The notes: a model not told the origin generated them from the sequence alone. Shown: positions 16,879 to 26,254, counted from the first letter of the stretch. The stretch is 64,000 nt of DNA from Lachnospiraceae bacterium GAM79 (GCA_003584705.1 AP018536.1:1178001-1242000); one strand, 5' to 3'. Program-made: numbers and translations.

Positions 16879-17135
16879 CAAAACGCAGAACTCCCGGAGT
16901 ATACGGTGCCATGTCGAAGATGTTTGTCGGAGGATGTTGATATTTTCTAGAAAAGTGCTGAAAGACAGGGGGAAAGCGGACACGATGTCCGCGTCAGCCG
17001 ATTGTCGACATGGATGTCGACTGTAGGCGGCCCCGCCATGACGAGAACTACTCATCACTTTTCGTAGAAAATTCACATCCGGAGACCTTACATCGAGACA
17101 TGTGTATCGCATGCTCCGGGAGTTCGTGGATTTTG
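16879..17135. repeat. Large imperfect palindrome B
   Basis: Arms of about 80 bases (16879-16957 and 17056-17135) are inverted complements at roughly three quarters of positions, with blocks such as GAACTCCCGGAG and TTTTCTA-GAAAAGTG conserved. The 100-base centre holds two perfect short hairpins, GCGGAC-N5-GTCCGC and GTCGAC-N6-GTCGAC. Together with palindrome A it fills the purL to EAL-HDOD gap. Confidence 0.65.
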
Positions 17136-17189
17136 TCAATGTATTCAACTAACTCTCTATTTACAACATCTCTGTGCTGATAGTACCAC

Positions 17190-17218
17190 TTGTAAAGTCT
17201 TGTCGGAATCGGTATAAT
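17190..17218 (+). promoter_or_regulatory. Sigma-A promoter of the EAL-HDOD gene
   Basis: TTGTAA (17190-17195), 17 bp spacer, TATAAT (17213-17218), 23 bases before the ATG. The palindromes lie upstream of the start point. Confidence 0.8.
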
Positions 17219-17241
17219 ATAGATAATTGGGAGGTAAAAAT

Positions 17242-18459
17242 ATGCTGCTTACATTAGTACCGCTTTTTGATGAAAATATGGCCGTATGTGCCTATTCCTT
17301 TTTTACTCAGAGAGAAAATTACCTGTTGAATCCGTTGCTGCTTGGGACAGCACAATTTGATGGGGCATCACAGATCACCGGATTGGAATTGATCCAAAAG
17401 ATGGGAATCGATACATTGTCTCAGGGAAAAGAGATTTTTGTACCGATCACCAATATTTCTATTTTTGCGGATATTCCGGAGCAGTGCGATGCACCTCATG
17501 AAAAAATCGTACTTTTGATCGATAATACCATTCCGCCGATTGAAATGTATGTCAATCGTCTGAAGGAATTGAAACAGCAAGGCTATAAACTTGCCATTCG
17601 TAAGCTTGCGGTCAGTGATTTCGAAAATTACAGAGAAGTCCTGAAGCTGATGGATTATGTCCTTCTGAATAACCGTAAAATAGCCATTGATAAAGCCAAG
17701 ATTTATTTCGGGAAATTATTCCCGAATATCAGTCTGTGTGCCGGTAATATTGATACCATGGAGGACTTCGAGAGACTGAAGGAGACCGGTGGATATCGTT
17801 TCTATGAGGGTAAGTTCTATCGAGTTCCCATTACGAAGGGACAGACAGATGTGGCACCCTTGAAGGGTAACTATATTGACCTGCTGAATATTGTGAACAG
17901 CCCGGATTTTGAACTCACGACAGCGGCGGATATCATCAGCCGTGATACCGCACTCACGATCGATCTGCTGAAAATGGTTCAGCCACTGGCTGTAAATTCG
18001 GAGATTACGTCTATCCGTCATGCGGCTGCCATGCTGGGACAGCGGGAACTGAAAAAGTGGATCAACACGGCAGTAGCCAATGCTTTGTATGCGGATAAGC
18101 CGAATGAGGTCACCAGATTATCTCTGCTTCGTGCAAAATTTGCCGAGAATCTGGCGGAAGCGTTTGGCCTGAAGGCGCAGAAGGATGAATTGTTCCTGAT
18201 GGGATTGTTCTCCGTGCTGGATGTGATCCTCGAGAAACCCATGGCAGAGGCTTTGAAGGTGGTCCATGTGGCCGGCGAGATCAGCAATGCACTGATCTAC
18301 CGCATCGGCGTACTGGCACCGGTGTACGATTTTATGCTGCAGTATGAGACAGCCAACTGGGCGGAGGTATCCCGCCTGATGCTATTAAAGAATATTGATA
18401 TGAATACAGTATATGAAGCCTATACATCGGCGTTGAAGTGGTATCGCACCGTACGTTGA
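17242..18459 (+). CDS. EAL-HDOD (YuxH-type) signalling protein
   Basis: This 405-residue protein has an N-terminal degenerate EAL-like domain (about 1-200) and a C-terminal HDOD domain (about 205-400; for example NIVNSPDFELTTAADIISRD and HAAAMLGQRELKKWI). The EAL glutamate signature and metal ligands are not visible, so c-di-GMP hydrolysis is unlikely. Such proteins are thought to act as adaptor or signalling scaffolds. The ATG at 17242 is set by GGAGG seven bases upstream; a TTG at 17227 would overlap that site. It is monocistronic. Confidence 0.83.
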   Translation: MLLTLVPLFDENMAVCAYSFFTQRENYLLNPLLLGTAQFDGASQITGLELIQKMGIDTLSQGKEIFVPITNISIFADIPEQCDAPHEKIVLLIDNTIPPIEMYVNRLKELKQQGYKLAIRKLAVSDFENYREVLKLMDYVLLNNRKIAIDKAKIYFGKLFPNISLCAGNIDTMEDFERLKETGGYRFYEGKFYRVPITKGQTDVAPLKGNYIDLLNIVNSPDFELTTAADIISRDTALTIDLLKMVQPLAVNSEITSIRHAAAMLGQRELKKWINTAVANALYADKPNEVTRLSLLRAKFAENLAEAFGLKAQKDELFLMGLFSVLDVILEKPMAEALKVVHVAGEISNALIYRIGVLAPVYDFMLQYETANWAEVSRLMLLKNIDMNTVYEAYTSALKWYRTVR

Positions 18460-18527
18460 TTGTATTAAAAAATGTACTTGTGTTTTGTATACATTTATGT
18501 TATTTTCTTGAATGACTTGTAATTATA

Positions 18528-18586
18528 TCCTCCGGCAGTCTAAAGGACGCCAGATGGAGGAATAGTAGCAAAGGCGCAAAAAGCGC
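18528..18586 (+). promoter_or_regulatory. Structured leader of the ECF S-component gene
   Basis: TCCTCC-GGC-GTC pairs with GAC-GCC-GGAGGA in one compact hairpin (18528-18561) with one bulge on each side. A second hairpin, GCGC-AAAAA-GCGC (18574-18586), ends close to the AAAGGAAA ribosome site. ECF transporter genes are often riboswitch-controlled, but I do not recognise a known class. Confidence 0.45.
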
Positions 18587-18602
18587 GGAAAGGAAATTTC
18601 AT

Positions 18603-19217
18603 ATGAAAAAAAACAAGACACTTGAGATGGTACAATTGGCCGTACTCATCGCGATCATGCTGATTCTGGCATTTACCCCGCTTGGGTATCTGCGCATCGG
18701 ACCGTTAGCAATCTCCCTGATGACCATTCCCGTAGTCATCGGTGCAATGATCTTAGGACCTGCAGGCGGAGCCGTACTGGGACTGGTATTTGGACTTACC
18801 AGCTTTTACCAGTGTTTTGCAGGAGATCCTTTTGGAGCAGCGTTGGTAGCAATGAATCCGTTTTTCACTTTCCTGGTATGCATCCCTACCAGAACCCTGA
18901 TGGGATGGCTGTCCGGCGTGATCTTCAAGGCACTGTGGAAGATTGACAAGACGAAGACCGTAACTTACTTCGTGACCGGTCTGCTGGGAGCATTTATGAA
19001 CACCCTGTTCTTCATGTCCACTCTGATGATCTGCTTCGGTCATACCGAGTATCTGCAGAGCATGAATGCAACCGGAGCGAATCTGTTTATGTTCGCCGTA
19101 GCATTCTGTGGTATCAACGGAGCACTGGAGATGCCTATGAGCTGTGTAGTAGGTGGTGGCGTTGCGAAGGCAGTCAGCGTAGCACTGAAGAAGAATGCAG
19201 CAACAGAAGAGAAATAA
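18603..19217 (+). CDS. ECF transporter S component
   Basis: This is a 204-residue integral membrane protein with about six hydrophobic helices. The N-terminal amphipathic KNKTLEMVQLAVLIAIML and the pattern GPLAISLMTIPVVIGAMILG are typical of ECF S components that bind a vitamin or related substrate and borrow a shared EcfAAT module. The AxxxA-type contact region is plausible in the first helix. The substrate cannot be told from sequence. No EcfA or EcfT lies nearby, so it is of the group II (shared module) kind. Confidence 0.82.
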   Translation: MKKNKTLEMVQLAVLIAIMLILAFTPLGYLRIGPLAISLMTIPVVIGAMILGPAGGAVLGLVFGLTSFYQCFAGDPFGAALVAMNPFFTFLVCIPTRTLMGWLSGVIFKALWKIDKTKTVTYFVTGLLGAFMNTLFFMSTLMICFGHTEYLQSMNATGANLFMFAVAFCGINGALEMPMSCVVGGGVAKAVSVALKKNAATEEK

Positions 19218-19259
19218 TCAGATTTTCCGAAACGAAAAATATATAAAATATATAAACAC

Positions 19260-19297
19260 ACCCCCGGAGTATGACAGATGGTCATGCCGGGGGTTTT
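19260..19297 (+). terminator. Intrinsic terminator after the ECF S-component gene
   Basis: ACCCCCGG and CCGGGGGT form the outer stem, ATGAC and GTCAT continue it, and TTTT follows. Confidence 0.88.
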
Positions 19298-19361
19298 CCA
19301 TGTGAAAATATTGATACGAATTCATGTGCCGAACTGCGTATATAGGCAGAAAGGATGGTCA

Positions 19362-20561
19362 TTACAGCGACGCCCACATTGTCTGTAGGACATCTGCCGT
19401 GGCAGCAACATTCCCCTGGATCATGGGAGCGGATCCGCCCCCTTTTGCAGAAAGTTCCCGGCGCATACGATCTGCCAGTTCCTGGCAGTTTTTGGAAGCA
19501 CTGCCTACAATAAATCGATAACCGTTTGTATCGTCTCCGGCAAAGATACCGCAGTAACCGGAATATTTTCCGGTCAGGGTATTCACGGCGTTACGTAGGG
19601 CGATGGCATCCAGTTCACCGACGAAGAGAAGCACGTGGTGTACTTCTTCCGGGGAGGGGAGTGCGTTCATCTGTACCTTCAGAAGTTCCGCCTGCAAAGC
19701 ATTGGCGCGTTCTTTTTGCTGGCGTGCATCCTCTTTGACCCGGACAACGGCATCGGCCACTTCCGGCTGCTTTGCGGACAGCAGAGAGGAGATGGCCCAG
19801 ACGGAATCCTGTTTTTCGGTATAGTCGGCCAGAGCACGGCCGCCACAGAGAATATTGATGCGGGCACCGCCCCGGTGGCTCTGTACATTTACAATTTTGA
19901 TGAGACCGATCTGTCCGGTGGTATCTACATGTGGAGCACAGCAGGCACACAGATCCACGCCGGGGATCTCGACAATACGTACATTTTCCGTGAGTGCCAG
20001 TTTGCTGCGGTAATTTAAGCTCGTCAGTTCTTCGGCGGTGGGCCAGCTGATGTTGACCGGAAGATTTTTCCAGACATAAGCGTTGGCTTCCTGTTCGATG
20101 AGACGCAGCTGTTCCAGAGAGACTTCTCCGTTCATATCCAGTGTCACTTCTCTGTCGCTTAAATGGAAGCCTACGTTTTCCAGTCCGAAATGGGAGTGCA
20201 GTAAGCCGGAGATCATATGCTCACCGGAGTGCTGCTGCATGAAATCAAACCGACGGTTCCAGTCCACATGACCGGTGACCCGGGTGCCGACGGAAAACTC
20301 ACAGGCCGTTTTATGATACAGGATGCCCTGTTTAATGCTGACATCCAGTACGTCCTGACCGTTTAAGGTGCCTTTGTCGGCGGACTGACCGCCCTCTTCC
20401 GGGAAAAAAGCGGAAGCGTCCAGAACGATCCTGTAATATCCCTCTTCCTTGTCGGGAACACATTCCATTACCACAGCGGTGAAATCCGTCTGATGTACAT
20501 CTTCATAATAGAGTTTGCGGGTTCCCAGGGAGTTCATTTGAGCATTTTCGATACGATCCAT
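19362..20561 (-). CDS. Alanyl-tRNA editing protein (AlaX-L type) with DHHA1 domain
   Basis: The 399-residue protein resembles the editing half of AlaRS. HSGEH near residue 91 and CCAPHVDTT supply the zinc ligands of the editing core, and a DHHA1-like C-terminal domain ends in GGGSAPMIQGN. It should hydrolyse Ser-tRNA(Ala) or Gly-tRNA(Ala) in trans. There is no aminoacylation domain, which separates it from alaS. The ATG at 20561 has AGG six bases upstream. It is divergent from carA across a 297-base gap and appears monocistronic. Confidence 0.87.
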   Translation of the reverse strand: MDRIENAQMNSLGTRKLYYEDVHQTDFTAVVMECVPDKEEGYYRIVLDASAFFPEEGGQSADKGTLNGQDVLDVSIKQGILYHKTACEFSVGTRVTGHVDWNRRFDFMQQHSGEHMISGLLHSHFGLENVGFHLSDREVTLDMNGEVSLEQLRLIEQEANAYVWKNLPVNISWPTAEELTSLNYRSKLALTENVRIVEIPGVDLCACCAPHVDTTGQIGLIKIVNVQSHRGGARINILCGGRALADYTEKQDSVWAISSLLSAKQPEVADAVVRVKEDARQQKERANALQAELLKVQMNALPSPEEVHHVLLFVGELDAIALRNAVNTLTGKYSGYCGIFAGDDTNGYRFIVGSASKNCQELADRMRRELSAKGGGSAPMIQGNVAATADVLQTMWASL

Positions 20562-20757
20562 AGATGCCTGTCCAATCTGCTTTAGGAAAACAGCGTTTTG
20601 TGATAATTGAAAAATAGAAAATACATATCTATTCTATATCAGACCCGGTGAAAAAAGCAATGGAAAATGTAAGCTTTTACACAGCTTTGTCAGATTCTCC
20701 AAGGAGTATCGGGATTGCGGAGAGGATTTTTGTAGGTTTTTATGCAGACAGGGTCTA

Positions 20758-20786
20758 TTGCGACGCAATTTTTTTTATGATATAAT
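20758..20786 (+). promoter_or_regulatory. Sigma-A promoter of carAB
   Basis: TTGCGA (20758-20763), 17 bp spacer, TATAAT (20781-20786). The leader of about 65 bases shows no clear PyrR site or attenuator. I see nothing recognisable in 20562-20757. Confidence 0.82.
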
Positions 20787-20858
20787 AAATCGATTAAGCA
20801 CTAGAGAAACACACTGGAAATACAAACGTCGCAAAAAGCGGCAGAATGTGAGGAAAGA

Positions 20859-22046
20859 ATGAAGGCATTTTTGATTTTGGAAGATGGAACGGTGTTCGAA
20901 GGAACGCACATCGGTGCAGACAAAGAGATCATCAGTGAAATCGTATTTAACACATCCATGGCCGGATATCTGGAGGTCCTGACGGATCCGTCCTATGCAG
21001 GACAGGCTGTATGCATGACTTACCCCCTGATCGGTAACTATGGCATATGCAGGGATGACTGTGAGTCGGAGAGACCCTGGCCGGATGGATTCATCGTCAG
21101 AGAGCTTTCACGTATTCCCAGCAACTTCCGCTGTGACTGCACAATACAGGAATACTTAGAGGAGAACGGTGTGCCCGGTATCGCCGGAATCGATACCCGT
21201 GCGTTGACCAAGATCCTGCGTGAGAAGGGTACCATGAACGGTATGATCACCACCAACGAAGCCTATGACCTGAACGAAGTGCTTCCGAAGCTGAAAGCAT
21301 ATACCACAGGCAAGGTCGTGGAAAAGGTGACCTGCAAGGAGAAGTATGTAGTGAATCCCACCACGGATTTGGCACAGAACGGCCCTCTGTCCGGTGCAGC
21401 GCGTTTTGATAAAGAAGCTTATGAAAAGGGTGTCAGAGAGCCCAAGCCCGCACTGGTAACGGAGCTGTCCGGACAGGGACTAAAGGTAGCTCTGTTAGAC
21501 CTGGGAGCCAAGAGAAATATCGCCAGATCCCTGGCAGAGAGAGGCTGTGAGGTGACCGTATACCCCGCTGGAACTCCCGCACAGGAGATCATTGATGATA
21601 ATCCCGACGGTATCATGTTAAGTAACGGACCGGGAGACCCCAAGGAGTGTACCGGTGTGATCGCCGAGATCAAAAAGTTATACGATACCGAGATTCCTAT
21701 TTTCGCAATCTGTCTGGGACATCAGCTGATGGCTCTGGCTACCGGCGCAGATACCCACAAAATGAAATATGGACACAGAGGAGGCAACCATCCGGTAAAG
21801 GATCTGATGACCGGAAGAGTATATATTTCTTCTCAGAACCATGGATATGTGGTAGATACCGACAAGCTGGATCCGTCCGTAGCGGTTCCCGCATTCATCA
21901 ATGTCAACGACGGTACCAACGAGGGTCTGTCCTACACCGGCAAGAACATTTTCACCGTACAGTTCCATCCGGAAGCATGTCCGGGACCCCAGGACTCCGG
22001 TTACCTGTTTGACCGGTTCATTCATATGATGAGAGGAGAGAACTAA
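20859..22046 (+). CDS. carA: Carbamoyl-phosphate synthase small (glutaminase) subunit
   Basis: The 395-residue protein has the CarA N-terminal domain (LEDGTVFEG, FNTSMAGYLEVLTDPSYAGQ) and a class I glutamine amidotransferase. The nucleophile Cys lies in FAICLGHQ and the His-Glu pair in FHPEACPGP. It releases ammonia from glutamine and channels it to CarB for carbamoyl phosphate used in pyrimidines and arginine. GAGGAAAGA precedes the ATG. The stop is one base from the carB start, giving tight coupling. Confidence 0.97.
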   Translation: MKAFLILEDGTVFEGTHIGADKEIISEIVFNTSMAGYLEVLTDPSYAGQAVCMTYPLIGNYGICRDDCESERPWPDGFIVRELSRIPSNFRCDCTIQEYLEENGVPGIAGIDTRALTKILREKGTMNGMITTNEAYDLNEVLPKLKAYTTGKVVEKVTCKEKYVVNPTTDLAQNGPLSGAARFDKEAYEKGVREPKPALVTELSGQGLKVALLDLGAKRNIARSLAERGCEVTVYPAGTPAQEIIDDNPDGIMLSNGPGDPKECTGVIAEIKKLYDTEIPIFAICLGHQLMALATGADTHKMKYGHRGGNHPVKDLMTGRVYISSQNHGYVVDTDKLDPSVAVPAFINVNDGTNEGLSYTGKNIFTVQFHPEACPGPQDSGYLFDRFIHMMRGEN

Positions 22047-22047
22047 G

Positions 22048-25000
22048 ATGCCCAAGAATCCTAATGTAAAACGAGTAATGGTAATCGGCTCCGGTCCTAT
22101 TGTCATCGGACAGGCAGCGGAATTCGACTATGCAGGTACCCAGGCCTGCCGTTCCCTGAAGGAAGAGGGAGTAGAGGTAATCCTGGTGAACTCCAATCCT
22201 GCGACCATCATGACCGATAAAGATATCGCAGATAAGGTATATATTGAGCCTCTGAACGTAAAGGTTCTGGAGCAGATCATTAAAAAGGAAAAACCCGACA
22301 GCATTCTTCCCACCCTGGGAGGACAGGCTGGTCTGAACCTCGGTATGGAGCTGGAGGAGTCCGGTTTCCTGGCTGCTCATAATGTAAAGCTGTTAGGTAC
22401 TACCGCAGCTACCATTCGTAACGCCGAAGGACGTCAGGAGTTCAAGGACCTGATGGAGCGCATCGGTGAGCCCTGTGCAGCATCCAGGGTCGTTGAAAAT
22501 GTGGAAGACGGTGTGGAATTCACCAATACCATCGGCTATCCGGTCGTACTGCGTCCCGCTTATACCCTGGGAGGTTCCGGTGGCGGTATCGCCCACAATC
22601 AGGTAGAACTGGAAGAGATCCTGGAGAACGGTTTACGTCTGTCCCGTGTGGGACAGGTACTGGTAGAGCGTTGTATTGCAGGCTGGAAAGAGATCGAGTA
22701 CGAAGTAATGCGTGACAGCGCAGGCAACTGCATCACCGTATGTAACATGGAGAACATCGATCCCGTCGGCGTGCATACCGGAGACAGTATCGTAGTAGCT
22801 CCTTCCCAGACCCTGAGCGACAAGGAGTACCAGATGTTACGTACTTCCGCTCTGAAGATCATCAACGAACTGCAGATCACCGGTGGATGTAACGTACAGT
22901 TTGCACTGCATCCCACCAGCTTTGAATATTGTGTTATCGAGGTTAACCCCCGTGTCAGCCGTTCTTCCGCACTGGCAAGTAAGGCGACCGGTTATCCTAT
23001 CGCAAAGGTAGCAGCGAAGATCGCACTGGGCTTTACCCTGGATGAGATCAAGAACGCCATCACCCACAAGACCTATGCCAGCTTCGAGCCGACACTGGAC
23101 TACTGTGTCGTGAAGATTCCCAGACTACCTTTTGATAAATTTATCACTGCAAAACGTACTCTGACCACCCAGATGAAAGCAACCGGTGAGGTTATGAGTA
23201 TCTGCAATAACTTCGAGGGAGCACTGATGAAAGCCATCCGTTCCCTGGAACAGCATGTGGACTGTCTGCGTAGCTATGATTTCAGCGCATTGTCTGTGGA
23301 GGAACTGTTAGAGCGTCTGAAGATCGTGGATGACCAGCGTATTTATGTCATTGCGGAAGCTATCCGTAAGGGCATCAGCTACGAGCAGATCCACGACATT
23401 ACCAAGATCGACCTGTGGTTCATCGACAAGATTGCCATTCTGACCGAGATGGAGCATGCGCTGGAGACACAGCCGCTGACGGTTGATCTGTTGAAGGAAG
23501 CCAAGAGAATCGAGTTCCCGGATAACGTGATCGCAAGACTGACCGGCAAGACCGAGGAAGAGATCAAGAAGATGCGTTATGACAACGGCATTAAGGCTGT
23601 CTACAAGATGGTAGATACCTGTGCTGCAGAGTTCGCAGCTTCCACTCCTTATTACTATTCCGTATTCGGCGGCGAGTGCGAAGCCAAGGAGACCACCGGA
23701 CGCAAGAAAGTCCTGGTACTGGGTTCCGGTCCTATCCGTATCGGACAGGGTATCGAGTTCGACTATTGTTCCGTACATGCTACCTGGGCATTCTCCAAGG
23801 CAGGCTATGAGACCATTATCATCAATAATAACCCGGAGACCGTAAGTACCGACTTCGATATTGCTGACAAGCTGTATTTCGAGCCTTTGACTCCGGAAGA
23901 TGTGGAATCTATCGTAAATATTGAGCATCCCGATGGTGCTGTGGTACAGTTCGGCGGACAGACCGCTATCAAGCTGACTGAGAGCCTGATGAAGATGGGC
24001 GTGCCTATCTTAGGTACCAAGGCGGAGGATGTAGATGCCGCTGAGGACAGAGAACTGTTCGACAAGATTCTGGAAGAGACCGGGATCCCCCGTGCAGCCG
24101 GCGGTACTGTATACACCGCAGAGGAAGCTAAGGCGGTTGCTAACAGACTGGGCTATCCCGTACTGGTGCGTCCTTCCTATGTATTGGGCGGACAGGGCAT
24201 GCAGATCGCTATCTCCGATGAAGAGATCGAAGAATTCATGGAGATCATCAACCGTATCGCACAGGATCACCCGATCCTGGTAGATAAGTATTTACAGGGT
24301 AAGGAGATCGAGGTCGATGCCGTATGCGACGGTACCGATATCCTGATCCCCGGTATCATGGAGCATATCGAGAGAACCGGTATCCACTCCGGAGACAGTA
24401 TCTCCGTATACCCGGCTCCGACCATTGATAAAGTAGTAAAAGAGAAGATCGCAGAGTACACCAGAAGACTGGCAAAGGCACTGCATGTCAAGGGACTGAT
24501 CAATATCCAGTTCATTGCCATCGGTGACGAGGTATATGTCATTGAGGTTAACCCCCGCTCTTCCCGTACCGTACCTTATATCAGTAAGGTAACCGGTATT
24601 CCTATCGTGGATCTGGCGACCGAAGTGATCATCGGCAAGACCATCCGTGAGCTTGGCTACGAGCCCGGCTTACAGCCTGAGGCAGAGTATTTTGCCATCA
24701 AGATGCCCGTGTTCTCCTTCGAGAAGATCCGTGGTGCCGAGATCAGCTTAGGACCGGAGATGAAGTCTACCGGTGAGTGTCTGGGTATCGCCAAGACCTT
24801 CAATGAGGCTCTGTACAAGGCATTCCTGGGAGCAGGCGTAGAACTGCCCAAGTACAAGAACATGATCATCACCGTGAAGGATGCGGATAAGGGTGAAGCC
24901 ATTGAAGTCGGAAGACGCTTCGAAAAGCTGGGATACACCATTTATGCTACCAGAAGTACCGCAGCTGCTCTGAATGAAGCAGGTGTGAAAGCAAGAAAGG

Positions 25001-25248
25001 TCAACAAGATCTCTCAGGAATCCCCGACCGTTATGGACCTGATCCTGGGACACAAGATCGACCTTGTCATCGATACCCCGACCCAGGGCCGCGACAAGAC
25101 CAGGGACGGTTTCCTGATCCGCCGTACCGCTATCGAGACCGGTATCTACTGCATCACTGCAATGGACACCGCCAATGCTCTCGTGACCAGCATGGAGCAT
25201 ATGAACGATTGTAAGGAACTGACGCTGGTGGATATTGCACAACTGTAA
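22048..25248 (+). CDS. carB: Carbamoyl-phosphate synthase large subunit
   Basis: At 1066 residues it is full length: two ATP-grasp halves, each opening with a GSGPI motif (VMVIGSGPIVIGQAAEFDY and VLVLGSGPIRIGQGIEFDY), and a C-terminal MGS-like allosteric domain (about 930-1066). It makes carbamoyl phosphate from bicarbonate, ATP and the ammonia delivered by CarA. The start overlaps the carA end region with AGGAGAG as ribosome site. Codon choice is strongly biased, as in purL. Confidence 0.97.
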   Translation: MPKNPNVKRVMVIGSGPIVIGQAAEFDYAGTQACRSLKEEGVEVILVNSNPATIMTDKDIADKVYIEPLNVKVLEQIIKKEKPDSILPTLGGQAGLNLGMELEESGFLAAHNVKLLGTTAATIRNAEGRQEFKDLMERIGEPCAASRVVENVEDGVEFTNTIGYPVVLRPAYTLGGSGGGIAHNQVELEEILENGLRLSRVGQVLVERCIAGWKEIEYEVMRDSAGNCITVCNMENIDPVGVHTGDSIVVAPSQTLSDKEYQMLRTSALKIINELQITGGCNVQFALHPTSFEYCVIEVNPRVSRSSALASKATGYPIAKVAAKIALGFTLDEIKNAITHKTYASFEPTLDYCVVKIPRLPFDKFITAKRTLTTQMKATGEVMSICNNFEGALMKAIRSLEQHVDCLRSYDFSALSVEELLERLKIVDDQRIYVIAEAIRKGISYEQIHDITKIDLWFIDKIAILTEMEHALETQPLTVDLLKEAKRIEFPDNVIARLTGKTEEEIKKMRYDNGIKAVYKMVDTCAAEFAASTPYYYSVFGGECEAKETTGRKKVLVLGSGPIRIGQGIEFDYCSVHATWAFSKAGYETIIINNNPETVSTDFDIADKLYFEPLTPEDVESIVNIEHPDGAVVQFGGQTAIKLTESLMKMGVPILGTKAEDVDAAEDRELFDKILEETGIPRAAGGTVYTAEEAKAVANRLGYPVLVRPSYVLGGQGMQIAISDEEIEEFMEIINRIAQDHPILVDKYLQGKEIEVDAVCDGTDILIPGIMEHIERTGIHSGDSISVYPAPTIDKVVKEKIAEYTRRLAKALHVKGLINIQFIAIGDEVYVIEVNPRSSRTVPYISKVTGIPIVDLATEVIIGKTIRELGYEPGLQPEAEYFAIKMPVFSFEKIRGAEISLGPEMKSTGECLGIAKTFNEALYKAFLGAGVELPKYKNMIITVKDADKGEAIEVGRRFEKLGYTIYATRSTAAALNEAGVKARKVNKISQESPTVMDLILGHKIDLVIDTPTQGRDKTRDGFLIRRTAIETGIYCITAMDTANALVTSMEHMNDCKELTLVDIAQL

Positions 25249-25267
25249 GATATAAAAAAGGATAAGA

Positions 25268-25303
25268 ACAGTGGAGTCGCGAAAGTTGCTCCACTGTTTG
25301 TGT
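25268..25303 (+). terminator. Intrinsic terminator after carAB
   Basis: ACAGTGGAG and CTCCACTGT form a perfect 9 bp stem around TCGCGAAAGTTG, followed by a broken T run. Confidence 0.78.
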
Positions 25304-25322
25304 TTGTGACAAAAACAAAGTG

Positions 25323-25351
25323 TTGACAAATGTCCGCGAAAGGAATAAAAT
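25323..25351 (+). promoter_or_regulatory. Sigma-A promoter of the T-box transcript
   Basis: Perfect TTGACA (25323-25328), 17 bp spacer, TAAAAT (25346-25351). Confidence 0.85.
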
Positions 25352-25357
25352 ACAAAC

Positions 25358-25670
25358 AGTTAAAGACATAAAGGCTGTGAAGAGAAGAGTAGGAGAAGAG
25401 ATACGTCGCAGAGAGTCCCGGCAGGTGGGAAGGGATATGGAAGGCTTCTTTGAACATGGTCTCGGAGCTTTGCACCGACTTCGTATTCGGACAGGATATC
25501 CGGCAGATGCGGACAGGCTGCAACGGGAGTACCCGTTATCGTACCTGACTATCGATGAGCGTTTGTTTGTCCGTAGTTGCAGAGGCCTGATCCCGTGAGA
25601 GATGGGCGAATTAAGGTGGTACCGCGGAAGAATGTTCCGCCCTTAAATTTTAATTTAAGGGCGGTTTTTT
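25358..25670 (+). ncRNA. T-box riboswitch leader, probable Met specifier
   Basis: The antiterminator T-box motif AAGGTGGTACCGCGG is at 25613-25627, followed by the terminator CCGCCCTTAAA/TTTAAGGGCGG and six Ts (25637-25670). AGAGAGTCCCGG and GGTGGGAA near 25409-25430 fit the Stem I AG-bulge and GNUG regions. In the specifier-like stretch GAACATGGTCTCGGAGC the codon ATG (25456-25458), followed by a purine, gives the best spacing to GGAGC. The UGGU bulge implies discriminator A, which fits tRNA-Met and argues against His. The specifier call is manual and uncertain. Confidence 0.85.
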
Positions 25671-25673
25671 ATT

Positions 25674-26135
25674 ATGTCAAAAAGAGAAGAACTGATCAGA
25701 GAATATTGCAGACAGGTAAATGAAAGCCTGCATTTTATACAAAAATACATGGAAGGAATCGTTCCCGCTGGCCGATGCAGCGAAGAACTGTATTGGGAGA
25801 CCAAGAAGATCAGTGAGGAACTGCAGAAGAGCAATCATGAACAGACCGCATTGATCCGGGCCTATCTGCGGGAGGCGGCACAACTGTACGTAGAAGGGGA
25901 GCCCTGGAAGACCCGCATTACGGACCGAAGACTTTGCCGTAATACGATCCTGAATCATTTACAGATGCTGGCGAATGTCAGCTTCTGGCTGAGAGAACAG
26001 GGAGAGCCACTGGCAGAGGAAGTCTGCGGATGGCTGTTAGCCCAGGAGACAGCGGATGTGCAGAAAGTCAGATCCGGACAAAGTCTGGAAGTTGCCAGAG
26101 AGATCTATCCGGCCGTGCAGAGAAAGAGAGCATAG
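25674..26135 (+). CDS. T-box-controlled protein of unknown function
   Basis: This is a 153-residue, charged, probably all-helical cytosolic protein. No domain is recognised. It has three Cys residues (in YCRQV, GRCSEEL and EVCGWLL, plus one in RRLCRN) but no clear metal motif. The ATG lies nine bases after the AAGGGCGG 3' arm of the T-box terminator, the only ribosome-site candidate, so the same hairpin could block both transcription and translation. T-boxes normally control tRNA synthetases or amino acid transport and synthesis, so a link to one amino acid, perhaps methionine, is inferred. Confidence 0.7.
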   Translation: MSKREELIREYCRQVNESLHFIQKYMEGIVPAGRCSEELYWETKKISEELQKSNHEQTALIRAYLREAAQLYVEGEPWKTRITDRRLCRNTILNHLQMLANVSFWLREQGEPLAEEVCGWLLAQETADVQKVRSGQSLEVAREIYPAVQRKRA

Positions 26136-26254
26136 GAGTGGTCGGCTGTAAAAGCACAAATTTGAAAATAAAATCCGTTGAGACAGCATATACTAGGCGT
26201 ATGGTAAATATTGTATGATCGTAAGCCTGTATCCCGCAGGCGGATTGGAGTCTC

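Noticed and set aside
20787..20858. PyrR attenuator before carAB
   Set aside because: No conserved PyrR-binding loop or antiterminator/terminator pair could be formed in the short leader.
23308..23928. 206-codon minus-strand open frame inside carB
   Set aside because: Shadow of a strongly biased coding region; carB is certain.
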